Source: Micromonospora mirobrigensis
GTDB lineage: Bacteria; Actinomycetota; Actinomycetes; Mycobacteriales; Micromonosporaceae
Assembly (NCBI RefSeq): GCF_900091555.1
Contig: NZ_FMCX01000015.1
Location: 1 to 42,106 of the forward strand
DNA: 42,106 nt
Direction of reading: 5' to 3'
The position numbers and the translations under genes were made by a program. Below the pieces are notes generated by a model. It ran no database searches and was not told where the DNA came from. It worked only from the letters and a program-made list of their open reading frames with translations. Shown in pieces: positions 7,668-16,079 of this stretch (positions are counted from its first letter, which is position 1; each line of letters opens with the position of its first letter).

Positions 7668-8486
7668 TCAACCGGGCAGCGCGGCCAGGTCGGCGAGCAT
7701 CGCCAGCCGCTCCTGCGCGGTCAGCACCGCGTACGGGCCGGCGGCCCGCCGGTCGGTCTCCAGCTCGATCGCCCGTCGTTCCGGCCCCGGCGGCAGGCCG
7801 GCCACGCTGGTCGCGGTGTGCCCGGCGGCGGTCCACGCGGCGGCGTGCGCGTCGGCCCGGTGGTAGCGCAGCGCGCCGAGCCGGTTGAGCAGCAGCACCC
7901 CGTCGGGCGACCCGTCCGGCTCCCACGGCGGGGCCATGGTGGCGAAGGCCGGTCCCGGTTCGGCGTCCGGCTCCCCGGCGAGCAGCAGCGCGTACGCCAG
8001 CAGCCGCCCGCACGCCTCGACCAGCCGGGACACCCGGTCCTCGTGCCCGGCCCACAGCTCCTCGGTGACCTCGGCGTGCACCTGGTAGATCTCGGCCAGG
8101 AACCCGGCGCCGCGTTCGGTGGCGGTGAAGCCGCCGTCCGCCCGGCGGGTGATCATGCCGTGCGCGACGTGCTTGTCCAGCGTCCGTTGGGCGACCGCCG
8201 GTTCCCGGTAGCGGGTGACGGCGGCGAAGCCCGGCCCGTCGACCGTCCCGCCGGGCGCGGCCAGCCGGGTGCGGAACTCGACCAGCAGCCCGGTGGCGGC
8301 CGGCCCGCCGTACCGTTGGCTCAGCTCCGCGCCGCCGCCGTCGCGGCCGGCGAGCATGCCGGCGACGAAGGTCCGGTCGATCGCCGGGGCGACCAGCCCG
8401 GCGAACCGGTGCGGCGCCAGCTCGACGTCCTGGCTCACCGACCGGTCGATCAGCGCGCCTGCGCAGCGGAGGGGCTCGGTGGGCAC
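7668..8486 (-). CDS. Uncharacterised actinobacterial protein with winged-helix-like segment
   Basis: The call takes GTG 8486 as start, giving 272 residues, because TACTGT lies exactly 7 bases upstream, the arrangement of leaderless actinobacterial genes. The longer open frame upstream has poor codon use and crosses the CBS gene. The middle contains YREPAVAQRTLDKHVAHGMITRRADGGFTATERG, which reads like a winged-helix recognition helix and wing of the MarR or PadR kind. The rest is alpha-helical and leucine/alanine-rich with no catalytic motif I recognise. It could be a regulator, but no ligand or target is evident. It is divergent from the CBS-domain gene. Confidence 0.7.
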   Translation of the reverse strand: MPTEPLRCAGALIDRSVSQDVELAPHRFAGLVAPAIDRTFVAGMLAGRDGGGAELSQRYGGPAATGLLVEFRTRLAAPGGTVDGPGFAAVTRYREPAVAQRTLDKHVAHGMITRRADGGFTATERGAGFLAEIYQVHAEVTEELWAGHEDRVSRLVEACGRLLAYALLLAGEPDAEPGPAFATMAPPWEPDGSPDGVLLLNRLGALRYHRADAHAAAWTAAGHTATSVAGLPPGPERRAIELETDRRAAGPYAVLTAQERLAMLADLAALPG

Positions 8487-8493
8487 GCCATCG

Positions 8494-8499
8494 ACAGTA
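8494..8499 (-). promoter_or_regulatory. -10 element of a likely leaderless gene
   Basis: TACTGT on the minus strand, followed by seven bases and the GTG at 8486. This supports the chosen start of the winged-helix-like gene. Confidence 0.45.
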
Positions 8500-8607
8500 G
8501 CGAGACCGGCGGATTCCCGCCGCCGTGCCGGTGCCTCTTGTCCCGGTACGCATCGAGGGCCCACCATGTCAGCAGCGGTGCCGCCCTCGACGAAGAGGTG
8601 ATGCGTG

Positions 8608-8997
8608 ATGCAGGTTCGTGAAGCGATGTCCCACGAGGTGCTCGTCGTCGGACCGGAGCACACGCTCCGCCAGGCGGCCCGGATGATGGCGGCCCGCCGG
8701 GTCGGCTCGGCGGTGGTGGTCGATCCCGAGTCCGAGGGGGTCGGCATCATGACCGAACGTGACGTGCTCAACGCCATCGGGGCCGACCTGGACTGCGACA
8801 CCGAGCGCGCCCGGGCGCACGTCAGCTGGGACGTCGTCTACGCCGGTCCGGACTGGACGGTGGAGGAGGCGGCCGCGGCGATGGCCCGCGGCGGGTTCCG
8901 GCACCTGGTGGTGCTGGACGGCCGCGAGGTGGCCGGCGTGATCTCGGTACGCGACCTGATGCGGGTCTGGTCGGAGCAGCGGCTGGCGGTCCGCTGA
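8608..8997 (+). CDS. CBS-domain pair protein
   Basis: This 129-residue protein consists of two CBS motifs and nothing else. The first (about 5-60) runs VREAMSHEVLVVGPEHTLRQAARMM to VGIMTERDVL, the second (about 70-125) TVEEAAAAMARGGFRHLVVLDG to VISVRDLM. Such stand-alone pairs bind adenosine ligands (AMP, ATP, NAD) and act as energy or stress sensors. The start ATG 8608 has GAGG about 10 bases upstream; a GTG immediately before (8605) is an alternative. It stands alone between divergent and downstream genes, so its partner is unknown. Confidence 0.88.
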   Translation: MQVREAMSHEVLVVGPEHTLRQAARMMAARRVGSAVVVDPESEGVGIMTERDVLNAIGADLDCDTERARAHVSWDVVYAGPDWTVEEAAAAMARGGFRHLVVLDGREVAGVISVRDLMRVWSEQRLAVR

Positions 8998-9106
8998 CCC
9001 GCCCACGACCGGCCGGAACGTGACCGTCGCTCGGGTCCGGCCGGTGTTCCGCCGCCCACCTGTTGAACTTGGCGTGTATGCCGGTCGGAGCGCGGGGGGC
9101 AGGCCC

Positions 9107-9112
9107 TAGGCT
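9107..9112 (+). promoter_or_regulatory. -10 element of a likely leaderless aminotransferase mRNA
   Basis: TAGGCT, then seven bases, then ATG 9120. No Shine-Dalgarno sequence precedes the ATG, so transcription probably starts at or next to the A of the start codon. Confidence 0.5.
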
Positions 9113-9119
9113 CGTGCGC

Positions 9120-10214
9120 ATGACCGCCGAGCAGCTGATCTCGTTCGCCCGTGGAGCGCCCTCGCTGGACATCGTGGATGTCGAGGGGCTCAAGGCCGCC
9201 GCCGTCCGCGCCTTCGACGCCGACCCCGCCGGGGTGACCGCGTACGGCACCTCCGTCGGCTACCCGCCCCTGCGGAAGTGGATCGCCGACAAGCACGGTG
9301 TCGAGGCGGATCAGGTGCTGATCACCAACGGCTCGTTGCAGGCCGACGCGTTCCTCTTCGACCACCTGGTGCGGCGCGGTGACGCCGTGGTGGTGGAGCG
9401 CCCGACGTACGACCGGACGCTGCTCAACCTTCAGAAGATGGGCGGCGAGGTGCACGGGGTGACCATCCAGCCGGACGGCCTGGACACCGCCGAGCTGCGC
9501 AAGCTGCTGGAGTCCGGGGTGCGCCCCCGGCTGGCCCACGTCATCCCGAACTACCAGAACCCGGCCGGCGTCACCCTCTCCCTGGAGAAGCGTCGGGAGC
9601 TGCTCGACCTGGCCGCCGAGTACGAGTTCACGATCTTCGAGGACGACCCGTACGCGGACATCCGGTTCCGGGGCGAGCCGCTGCCGTCGATGCTCTCCCT
9701 GGACAACCGGGACGTGGTGGTGCACGCCTCCAGCTTCACCAAGACCGTCTGCCCGGGCGTACGGGTCGGCTACCTGGTCGGCCCGGCCGGCCTGATCGCC
9801 GACATCGCCAAGAGGGCCACCAACCTCTACATCTCGCCGGGCATGGTCTCCGAGGCGATCGTGCACCAGTTCTGCGTCTCCGGTGACGTCACCCGGTCGA
9901 TCCAGACGGTCAGCCGGGCGCTCGGCGAGCGGGCCGGGGTGCTGGCCGAGTCGCTGCGCCGGCACATCCCGGAGGCGAGCTTCGTCGAGCCCGACGGTGG
10001 CTACTTCCTCTGGGTGGAGCTGCCCGAGGACGTGGACGTCGACCGGCTCGCCCCGGCCGCCGCGGAGCGGGGCGTGGCCGTGGTGAAGGGGAGCGACTTC
10101 ATGGTCGACGGCGGGCGGCACGCCCTCCGGCTGGCCTTCTCGGCGGTTACCGCCGACCGGATCGACGAGGGCGTGCAGCGGCTGGCCGCCGCCATGGCGG
10201 CCGTCCGCGGCTGA
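9120..10214 (+). CDS. PLP-dependent aminotransferase, class I/II (2-aminoadipate/LysN-like branch)
   Basis: This 364-residue fold-type I enzyme lacks the GntR domain of MocR regulators. Key features are YGTSVGYPPLRKWIA near the N-terminus, NPAGVTLSLEKRRELLDLA, FEDDPYADIRF (Asp and Tyr contacting PLP) and the Schiff-base lysine in SSFTKTVCPGVRVGYLVGP. The arginine for substrate carboxylate binding is in HALRLAFS. The open frame extends to 9063, but ATG 9120 is chosen because of the -10 placed 7 bases upstream. It is flanked by unrelated genes, so the substrate amino acid is unclear. Confidence 0.9.
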   Translation: MTAEQLISFARGAPSLDIVDVEGLKAAAVRAFDADPAGVTAYGTSVGYPPLRKWIADKHGVEADQVLITNGSLQADAFLFDHLVRRGDAVVVERPTYDRTLLNLQKMGGEVHGVTIQPDGLDTAELRKLLESGVRPRLAHVIPNYQNPAGVTLSLEKRRELLDLAAEYEFTIFEDDPYADIRFRGEPLPSMLSLDNRDVVVHASSFTKTVCPGVRVGYLVGPAGLIADIAKRATNLYISPGMVSEAIVHQFCVSGDVTRSIQTVSRALGERAGVLAESLRRHIPEASFVEPDGGYFLWVELPEDVDVDRLAPAAAERGVAVVKGSDFMVDGGRHALRLAFSAVTADRIDEGVQRLAAAMAAVRG

Positions 10215-10512
10215 TCCCTCCGCCGGTTCGACGAGATCGGTCGCCCCGGGGGGCTTCCCTCGGGGCGGCCCACGGCCGCACAATGCTGCGAGCGTCACCC
10301 CGGGTCACGCCGGTCGGCCGACCACGCCCGGGCGACGCCCGCAGCATCACCCCCGCCCCCCGCGGCGCCGGGTGGGCCGTGTCGCCCCTCACCCCCCTGA
10401 CGCGGCCCGGCCCGCCCGGCGCCACCCTGGAGTGACGCGGCCCACGTCCCGTCCGGCCGAACCTCGCGGCCCGGCGTAACCTGCAAGCCGCGGCATGCAG
10501 GGGAGGGGTGGG

Positions 10513-11664
10513 ATGAGCGACCGGACGCAGCGGGGAAACTCGACACCGCAGGACGGCGGGCGGGTGCTCCGGCCCCGGGCGTGGGCGGCGCCGGTGCGGG
10601 CCATGACCCGCATCCTCAACGCCGACGGCTCGCCCCGCGACGCCACCGGGCCGGTCGATCCCCGGCGCAGCTCGGTGGTCGACTGCGCGCTCTACGTCGA
10701 GGGAGTACGGCAGCCGGGCGAGTGGACGTACACCGACGCGCTGGCCGCCGCCGCCCGGGAACCGGAGGGGTTCGTCTGGCTCGGGCTGCACGAGCCGGAG
10801 CTGGCCGAGATGACCGCCATCGCCGAGACGTACGGCCTGCACGAGCTGGCCGTCGAGGACGCGGTGAAGGCCGAGCAGCGGCCCAAGCTGGAACGCTTCG
10901 GCGAGGTGGCCTTCCTGGTGCTGCGGACCGCCCGGTACTGCGAGCACACCGAGCTGACCGAGACCTCCGAGGTGGTGGAGACCGGCCAGGTGATGCTCTT
11001 CATCGGCCCGAAGTTCCTGATCAGCGTCCGGCACGGCGACGCCTGCCGGCTCGCCCCGGTTCGGGCCGACCTGGAGGCCAAGCGCGACCTGCTGCTGCAC
11101 GGGCCGTGGGCGGTCGCGTACGCGATCACCGACCGGGTGGTGGACCTCTACCTGGAGGTGGCCGACCAGATCGAGGACGACCTGGACGTGCTGGAGGCCG
11201 ACGTCTTCGACCGGTCCGGCACCGGGCGGGTCCAGCGGATCTACCAGATGAAGCGGGAGCTGGTCGAGTTCAAGCGGGCGGTGGTCCCGCTCCAGCGGCC
11301 GATGTCCACCCTCACCTCACAGGTCAACCGGGACGTGCCCAAGGAGATCCGGCGGTACTTCCGCGACGTCCAGGACCACCTCACCCGCACCGTCGAGCAG
11401 GTCAACTCCTACGACGACCTGCTCAACTCGATCCTCCAGGCGCGGCTGGCCCAGGTCACCGTCGAGCAGAACAACGACATGCGCAAGATCGCCGCGTGGG
11501 CCGCGATCGGCGCGGTCTGGACGGCCGTCGCCGGCATCTACGGCATGAACTTCGAGAACATGCCGGAGCTGAAGTGGACGTACGGCTACCCGGGTGTCTG
11601 GGCGGTCAACCTGGCGCTCTCCTTCTTCCTGTACCGCTGGTTCCGCCGCAACGGCTGGTTGTAA
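10513..11664 (+). CDS. CorA family divalent cation transporter
   Basis: This 383-residue protein has the long cytoplasmic domain of CorA and two C-terminal membrane helices. The first helix ends in the invariant YGMNFENMPE pore motif and the second is VWAVNLALSFFLYRWF, followed by a short positively charged tail. It should form a pentameric Mg2+/Co2+ channel in the cytoplasmic membrane. ATG 10513 is preferred over ATG 10495 because GGGAGGGG (10501-10508) lies just before it. TAACCT at 10477-10482 is a candidate -10. The 298-base gap before it (10215-10512) contains nothing else recognisable. Confidence 0.93.
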   Translation: MSDRTQRGNSTPQDGGRVLRPRAWAAPVRAMTRILNADGSPRDATGPVDPRRSSVVDCALYVEGVRQPGEWTYTDALAAAAREPEGFVWLGLHEPELAEMTAIAETYGLHELAVEDAVKAEQRPKLERFGEVAFLVLRTARYCEHTELTETSEVVETGQVMLFIGPKFLISVRHGDACRLAPVRADLEAKRDLLLHGPWAVAYAITDRVVDLYLEVADQIEDDLDVLEADVFDRSGTGRVQRIYQMKRELVEFKRAVVPLQRPMSTLTSQVNRDVPKEIRRYFRDVQDHLTRTVEQVNSYDDLLNSILQARLAQVTVEQNNDMRKIAAWAAIGAVWTAVAGIYGMNFENMPELKWTYGYPGVWAVNLALSFFLYRWFRRNGWL

Positions 11665-11666
11665 GC

Positions 11667-11715
11667 AGGGGCCCCCTCTTAACGCCTCCGGTATAGCAAG
11701 GGCCCCCTGTTAACA
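11667..11715 (+). repeat. GGGCCC-rich interspersed repeat, copy A
   Basis: The unit is built of two 17-base direct half-repeats, each a run of GGGCCCCCT plus NTTAAC (11667-11683 and 11698-11714), separated by GCCTCCGGTATAGC. Copy B at 14276-14324 is in inverted orientation and matches at 43 of 49 positions. The copy begins two bases after the stop of the CorA gene. It may act as a transcription terminator or be a mobile repeat of the MITE/REP kind. Confidence 0.85.
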
Positions 11716-11794
11716 CCCCGGCAGACCGAGCCGGGACAGCCGGAAGCGCCGGCCGCGCGGGGTCTCCCCCGCACGCCGGCGCTTCCCGGAGGGG

Positions 11795-12598
11795 TCAGCG
11801 ACCGCTGGCCTTGGCGCCGTTCCTGCCGGCGCCGACCGCCTTGCTGATGTCGTCGGCCGGCCGGCCGGAGACGTCCCGGGCACCCTCGGCGACCGAGGGG
11901 ACCTTGTCGTTGGAGTGGATCACCGGCTGCGCGCCCACGGTGGTGGTGGAGGCGCTGTCGCCGCCGGCCACCGCCGAGCTGCCGGCGCCGGTCGGGCCAC
12001 CGGCCACACCGGAGGAGCTGGACATGGTCGAGGCGTCGGTGACCTTCGCGCTCGGGTCCGGGGTCTCCACCACGATGGTGTCCTCGTCCTCCCGCATCGG
12101 CGACAGCGTCGCCGCCGGGTCGTACTCGGCCCACTCCTGCTGCTCGCGGCGGCGGCGCATGGCGACCGCGCCGGCCAGACCGGCGACGGTGCCGGCGGCC
12201 AGCAGGCCGGTCATCAGCCCGCCCCGCGACTTCTTCTGCTTCTTCTTCGCGGCCTTCATGTTCTTCGCCTTGACCTTCTTGCTCGCGGCGGCCTGCTTGG
12301 TGACGGCTGCCTTACGGTCGGCGAGCGCCTTGGCCGCACCCTGGGCCTGGGCGTTGCGCAGGGCCACGGCCAGCGGCGCGAGGGCCGCGGCGGTCGACGC
12401 GAAGCCGCTGGTGGCGCGGTCGCGCACCACGATCGCGGTGGGCGCGACGGCGCCCCGGGCTGCCTGGACCCGCGGGCCAACCGTGGCGCCGGCACCCCTC
12501 GCCGCGTACGTGGCAGCCTGCTTCAGGTGACCGATGCCCTGGTTCAGCTCGACCTTCGCGAGCTGCCCCTGGGTCTTACGCCGCCCGATTCCAAACAC
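11795..12598 (-). CDS. Membrane-anchored lysine- and alanine-rich protein of unknown function
   Basis: The 267-residue protein starts at GTG 12598, behind a near-ideal Shine-Dalgarno AGGAGGTGG. An alanine-rich helical region (20-100) is followed by a strongly basic stretch (KKVKAKNMKAAKKKQKKSRG), one membrane segment (GLMTGLLAAGTVAGLAGAVAM, about 135-156) and then RRRREQQEW. The last 100 residues are acidic and Ser/Thr/Gly-rich, likely disordered. The layout recalls small actinobacterial envelope proteins of the DUF5324 kind, but I cannot confirm membership. The basic flank before the helix suggests an inside N-terminus. It is divergent from the cyclophilin gene. Confidence 0.75.
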   Translation of the reverse strand: MFGIGRRKTQGQLAKVELNQGIGHLKQAATYAARGAGATVGPRVQAARGAVAPTAIVVRDRATSGFASTAAALAPLAVALRNAQAQGAAKALADRKAAVTKQAAASKKVKAKNMKAAKKKQKKSRGGLMTGLLAAGTVAGLAGAVAMRRRREQQEWAEYDPAATLSPMREDEDTIVVETPDPSAKVTDASTMSSSSGVAGGPTGAGSSAVAGGDSASTTTVGAQPVIHSNDKVPSVAEGARDVSGRPADDISKAVGAGRNGAKASGR

Positions 12599-12714
12599 GG
12601 TCCCACCTCCTGGGAGTTGTCCTTCGTCATCCTCCACCTTCGGATGCCTCCGCGATGCCAGATCGGGCACATGGGAGGATCCGCATGGAACTGACCAACG
12701 AGTGAGGAGTACCC

Positions 12715-13245
12715 GTGGCCGAGGCTGTCTACGCCACCTTGCACACCAACGCTGGCCCGATCCGGCTGGAGCTCTTCCCGAACCACGCGCCGAAGACGGT
12801 CCGGAACTTCATCGAGCTGGCCGAGGGCACGAAGGAGTACACCGACCCGCGGACCGGCCAGCCGGGCAGTGGGCCGTACTACGACGGCACCATCTCGCAC
12901 CGCGTCATCAGCGGCTTCATGGTCCAGATGGGCGACCCGACCGGCACCGGTCGCGGCGGCCCGGGCTTCAAGTTCGGTGACGAGTTTCACCCCGAGCTGC
13001 GCTTCGACCGGCCGTACCTGCTCGCCATGGCGAACGCCGGGCCGGGCACCAACGGCTCGCAGTTCTTCATCACCGTGTCGCCGACCCCGCACCTGAACAA
13101 CCGGCACACCATCTTCGGTCAGGTCGCCGACGAGCAGTCCGCCAAGGTCGTCGACCAGATCGCCAACACCCCGACCGGCCCGAGCGACCGTCCGCTCCAG
13201 GACGTCGTCATCGAGCGGGTCGAGATCGAGCGGCAGGCTGCCTGA
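12715..13245 (+). CDS. ppiA: Peptidyl-prolyl cis-trans isomerase, cyclophilin type
   Basis: This 176-residue cytoplasmic cyclophilin has all key active-site segments: FHRVISGFMVQMGDP-type (here SHRVISGFMVQMGDP), GPGTNGSQFFIT, and HLNNRHTIFGQV. The catalytic Arg and the Phe/Met/Gln pocket are present. The tryptophan of human CypA is replaced by His (HLNNRHT), as is normal in bacteria. Start GTG 12715 has GAGGAG upstream. There is no signal peptide. The length and sequence match the actinobacterial PpiA group. Confidence 0.93.
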   Translation: MAEAVYATLHTNAGPIRLELFPNHAPKTVRNFIELAEGTKEYTDPRTGQPGSGPYYDGTISHRVISGFMVQMGDPTGTGRGGPGFKFGDEFHPELRFDRPYLLAMANAGPGTNGSQFFITVSPTPHLNNRHTIFGQVADEQSAKVVDQIANTPTGPSDRPLQDVVIERVEIERQAA

Positions 13246-13259
13246 CCCGCGCCGCGAGG

Positions 13260-13265
13260 TACCTT
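13260..13265 (+). promoter_or_regulatory. -10 element placing a leaderless start at ATG 13273
   Basis: TACCTT, then seven bases, then ATG 13273. The spacing is the same as at 9120 and 16080. Confidence 0.45.
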
Positions 13266-13272
13266 TGCTCGC

Positions 13273-13359
13273 ATGACTGAGCGCCCCGGCCGGGTGGCCG
13301 GCAGCAGCCGGGTGGTGGGTACGCGATCCGCCGTCACCGTCGGGCGGTGCCCGTGGTGA
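13273..13359 (+). CDS. Possible leaderless 28-residue upstream ORF of the rhomboid gene
   Basis: ATG 13273 opens a 28-codon ORF (MTERPGRVAGSS...VGRCPW) whose TGA (13357-13359) overlaps a GTG of the rhomboid frame at 13356. The overlap GTGA is the common coupling arrangement. The peptide has no recognisable domain and is arginine-rich. It may be a leader that delivers ribosomes to the rhomboid start, or merely transcribed leader. Confidence 0.4.
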   Translation: MTERPGRVAGSSRVVGTRSAVTVGRCPW

Positions 13360-14267
13360 ACGAGTCGCCACCCACCACCCCGGTCTGCTATCGGCACCCC
13401 GACCGGGAGACGTACGTCCGCTGCACCCGCTGCGACCGGCCGATCTGCCCGGACTGCATGCGGGAGGCGTCGGTCGGGCACCAGTGCCCGGAGTGCGTCA
13501 ACGAGGGCCGGCGCAGCGTACGCCCGGCGCGGACCGCGTTCGGCGGCGGCGAGACCGGCCGGCACGGCTACGTGACCAAGGTGCTCATCGGCCTGAACGT
13601 GCTGATGATGCTCCTCTCCATCGCCTCGGACCGGGGCGGTGACGCGGCGGCCGGCGGCTCCGGCTTCGGTGGCCTGCTCGGCGGCAGCACCCCGCTGACC
13701 GACTGGGGTTCGGTGCTCGGCCTCGCGGTCTTCTCCGACGGCACCGTGGGCGGCGTCGCCGACGGGGACTGGTACCGCCTGGTCACCGCGATGTTCCTGC
13801 ACTACGGCGTGGTGCACCTGCTGCTCAACATGTGGGCGCTCTGGGTGCTCGGCCGGACCCTGGAGGCGGCGCTCGGCCCGCTGCGCTTCCTGGCGCTCTA
13901 TCTGATCGCCGGGCTCGGCGGCAACGTCGCGGTCTACCTGTTCAGCCCGGTCAACCAGCCGTCGGCCGGCGCGTCGACGGCCATCTTCGGGCTCTTCGCC
14001 GCCATCTTCGTGATCATGCGCCGGCTGGGCCGGGACACCTCGGCCATCGTGCCGATCCTGGTGGTCAACCTGATCTTCACCTTCACCGTGCCGGGCATCT
14101 CGATCGCCGGGCACCTCGGCGGCCTGGTCGTCGGCGCGCTGATGGGGCTGGTGCTCGCGTACGCGCCGCGCAGCCGGCGGACCCTGTTCCAGGCGGCCGG
14201 CAGCGCGATCATCCTGGTGGCGCTGATCGGCGCGGTGCTGGTCCGCACCGCCGCCCTCACCGGCTGA
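13356..14267 (+). CDS. Rhomboid family intramembrane serine protease with N-terminal zinc-binding domain
   Basis: The 303-residue protein starts with a cytoplasmic B-box-like zinc domain: CYRHPDRETYVRCTRCDRPICPDCMREASVGHQCPECVNEG, with four Cys pairs or Cys/His ligands. Six or more membrane helices follow. The catalytic serine lies in SAGASTAIFGLFA and the histidine in ISIAGHLGGLVVG. HLLLNMWALWVLG is the conserved helix 2 motif with the oxyanion Asn. Start GTG 13356 is chosen because it overlaps the stop of the small upstream ORF; GTG 13347 in the same frame is an alternative. The substrate is unknown. Similar zinc-finger rhomboids are common in Actinobacteria. Confidence 0.9.
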   Translation: MNESPPTTPVCYRHPDRETYVRCTRCDRPICPDCMREASVGHQCPECVNEGRRSVRPARTAFGGGETGRHGYVTKVLIGLNVLMMLLSIASDRGGDAAAGGSGFGGLLGGSTPLTDWGSVLGLAVFSDGTVGGVADGDWYRLVTAMFLHYGVVHLLLNMWALWVLGRTLEAALGPLRFLALYLIAGLGGNVAVYLFSPVNQPSAGASTAIFGLFAAIFVIMRRLGRDTSAIVPILVVNLIFTFTVPGISIAGHLGGLVVGALMGLVLAYAPRSRRTLFQAAGSAIILVALIGAVLVRTAALTG

Positions 14268-14275
14268 CCGTGACC

Positions 14276-14324
14276 TGTTAAGAAGGGGCCCCTGCCATAC
14301 CGGAGGCGTTAATAGGGGGCCCTT
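14276..14324 (-). repeat. GGGCCC-rich interspersed repeat, copy B
   Basis: This is an inverted copy of 11667-11715 with six mismatches. It again has two 17-base half-repeats at 31-base period around GCCTCCGGTATGGC. It covers the last codons and the TAA stop of the PH-domain gene and ends nine bases after the rhomboid stop. Confidence 0.85.
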
Positions 14325-14752
14325 CCTTCGCCTCGGGCGGCGCGGAGGGTGGCGGCGACCTCGGTGAGCGGGGCGTCGACGTCGTACCGGCCGACCACGT
14401 GCAGTGACTCGCCCGCGTCGATCTCCAGCGCCTCGGCGGTCAGCCCGCGCCGGGTCCGCCGGTCCACCGTGATCGCCTCGACCGCCGCCCACGGCAGCCG
14501 GCGCCGCCCGGCGAAGCCCTCGACCACGGTGATCCCCTCCGGGTCGACCGCCAACCGGACCGGAACCGCCAGGTCGCGTACGCCCCAGCCGGCGAGCGCC
14601 AGGCCGGCCGCGACGGCCAGCACCAGCTGGACCGGGTCGCCGTCGGCGAAGAGCAGGCCGATCGCGGCGATCACCACGGCGCCGGTCAGCTTGGCCGCCG
14701 GCAGGACGGTCGGTACCCGCCACTGCCGGACCGGGGACGACTCATCGACCAT
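14309..14752 (-). CDS. Small membrane protein with bacterial PH-like domain
   Basis: This 147-residue protein begins at ATG 14752. Two hydrophobic segments (about 18-38 and 42-60: LTGAVVIAAIGLLF and LVLAVAAGLALAGWGV) are followed by a beta-rich PH-like part with VRLAVDPEGITVVEGFAGRRRLPWAAVEAITVD, the typical pattern of actinobacterial PH-domain membrane proteins. The function is unknown. The last five residues (GRAPY) and the stop TAA lie inside the GGGCCC-rich repeat, so its present C-terminus was shaped by the repeat. Confidence 0.8.
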   Translation of the reverse strand: MVDESSPVRQWRVPTVLPAAKLTGAVVIAAIGLLFADGDPVQLVLAVAAGLALAGWGVRDLAVPVRLAVDPEGITVVEGFAGRRRLPWAAVEAITVDRRTRRGLTAEALEIDAGESLHVVGRYDVDAPLTEVAATLRAARGEGRAPY

Positions 14753-14842
14753 CGCCCCAGCATGCCAGCCGACGGCGGGGGAGGACGGCCGGGCCGACAA
14801 CGACGTAGGATCTCAGCAAGCCGAGGTTACCGGGGAGTAAAG

Positions 14843-16015
14843 ATGAGTGACGCGGTCATCGTCGCAGCGGTACGCACCCCGGTCGGCCGGCGCAAGGGCA
14901 GCCTGGCCGACGTGCATCCGGTCGACCTGTCGGCGCACGTGCTGCGCGCCCTCGCCGAGCGGACCGGCATCGACCCCGCCCAGGTCGACGACGTGGTCTG
15001 GGGTTGCGTGTCGCAGGTCGGCGAGCAGTCCTGGAACGTCGCCCGCAACGCGGTGCTGGCCGCCGGCTGGCCCGAGTCGGTCCCCGGCACCACCCTCGAC
15101 CGGCAGTGCGGCTCCAGCCAGCAGGCCCTGCACTTCGCCGCCGCCACCGTCCTGTCCGGACAGGCCGACCTGGTGGTCGCCGGTGGGGTCGAGTCGATGA
15201 CCCGGGTGCCGATGGGCGCCAGCATCGCCGGCGGCATGCCGTTCAGCGACGCGATCTTGGAGCGCTACCGGGGGGTCGAGGGCGTGGCCGCCGACTCTCC
15301 GCTCCCGTTCAACCAGGGCGTCGGCGCCGAGCTGATGGCCCGGCGCTGGCACTTCTCGCGTACCCAGCTGGACGAGTTCGCGCTGGCCAGCCACGAGAAG
15401 GCCGCTGCCGCGCAGGACGCCGGAGCGTTCGACCCCGAGCTGGCCCCGGTGGCGCTTGCCGACGGCGGCAAGTTCGCCGCCGACGAGGGCATCCGGCGGG
15501 ACACCACCCTGGCCAAGCTCGGCGAGCTGAAGACCCCGTTCAAGGACGACGGTGTCGTCACCGCCGGCTCCGCGTCGCAGATCTCCGACGGCGCGGCGGC
15601 CCTCGCCGTGACCACCAGCGAGTGGGCCAGCCGGCACGGGCTGCGCCCGCTGGCCCGGGTGCACACCGCCGTGGTCGCCGCCGCCGACCCGGTCACTATG
15701 CTGACCGCGCCGATCCCGGCGACCGCGAAGGCGCTGCGCCGCGCGGGGCTGGGCATCGAGGAGATCGGGGTGTACGAGGTGAACGAGGCGTTCGCCCCGG
15801 TGCCGCTGGCCTGGCTGGCCGAGACGGAGGCCGACCCGGAGCGGCTCAACCCGCGCGGCGGGGCGATCGCCCTGGGTCACCCGCTCGGAGCGTCCGGCGC
15901 CCGGATCATGACGACCATGCTCCAGCATATGCGGGACAACGGGATCCGCTACGGCCTGCAGACCATGTGCGAGGGCGGCGGCATGGCCAACGCCACCATC
16001 GTCGAGCTGCTCTGA
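14843..16015 (+). CDS. Acetyl-CoA C-acyltransferase (thiolase II family)
   Basis: This 390-residue cytoplasmic thiolase has the nucleophile cysteine in TLDRQCGSSQQAL, the segment EVNEAFAPVPLAWL, the catalytic histidine in GGAIALGHPLGASGAR and the second cysteine in MCEGGGMANATIVELL. It condenses or cleaves beta-ketoacyl-CoA; FadA-like degradative or AtoB-like biosynthetic use cannot be separated without a partner gene, and none is present. ATG 14843 has GGGGAG five bases upstream. TAGGAT (14806-14811) is a candidate -10. Confidence 0.93.
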   Translation: MSDAVIVAAVRTPVGRRKGSLADVHPVDLSAHVLRALAERTGIDPAQVDDVVWGCVSQVGEQSWNVARNAVLAAGWPESVPGTTLDRQCGSSQQALHFAAATVLSGQADLVVAGGVESMTRVPMGASIAGGMPFSDAILERYRGVEGVAADSPLPFNQGVGAELMARRWHFSRTQLDEFALASHEKAAAAQDAGAFDPELAPVALADGGKFAADEGIRRDTTLAKLGELKTPFKDDGVVTAGSASQISDGAAALAVTTSEWASRHGLRPLARVHTAVVAAADPVTMLTAPIPATAKALRRAGLGIEEIGVYEVNEAFAPVPLAWLAETEADPERLNPRGGAIALGHPLGASGARIMTTMLQHMRDNGIRYGLQTMCEGGGMANATIVELL

Positions 16016-16066
16016 TCCTCGGCGGGGCCGGGCGATATTCGCGTGCCCGAGCGGGCCGGGGTTGGC

Positions 16067-16072
16067 TAGCCT
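16067..16072 (+). promoter_or_regulatory. -10 element of a likely leaderless phosphotransferase mRNA
   Basis: TAGCCT, then seven bases, then GTG 16080, with no Shine-Dalgarno sequence. Confidence 0.5.
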
Positions 16073-16079
16073 GCGCACC

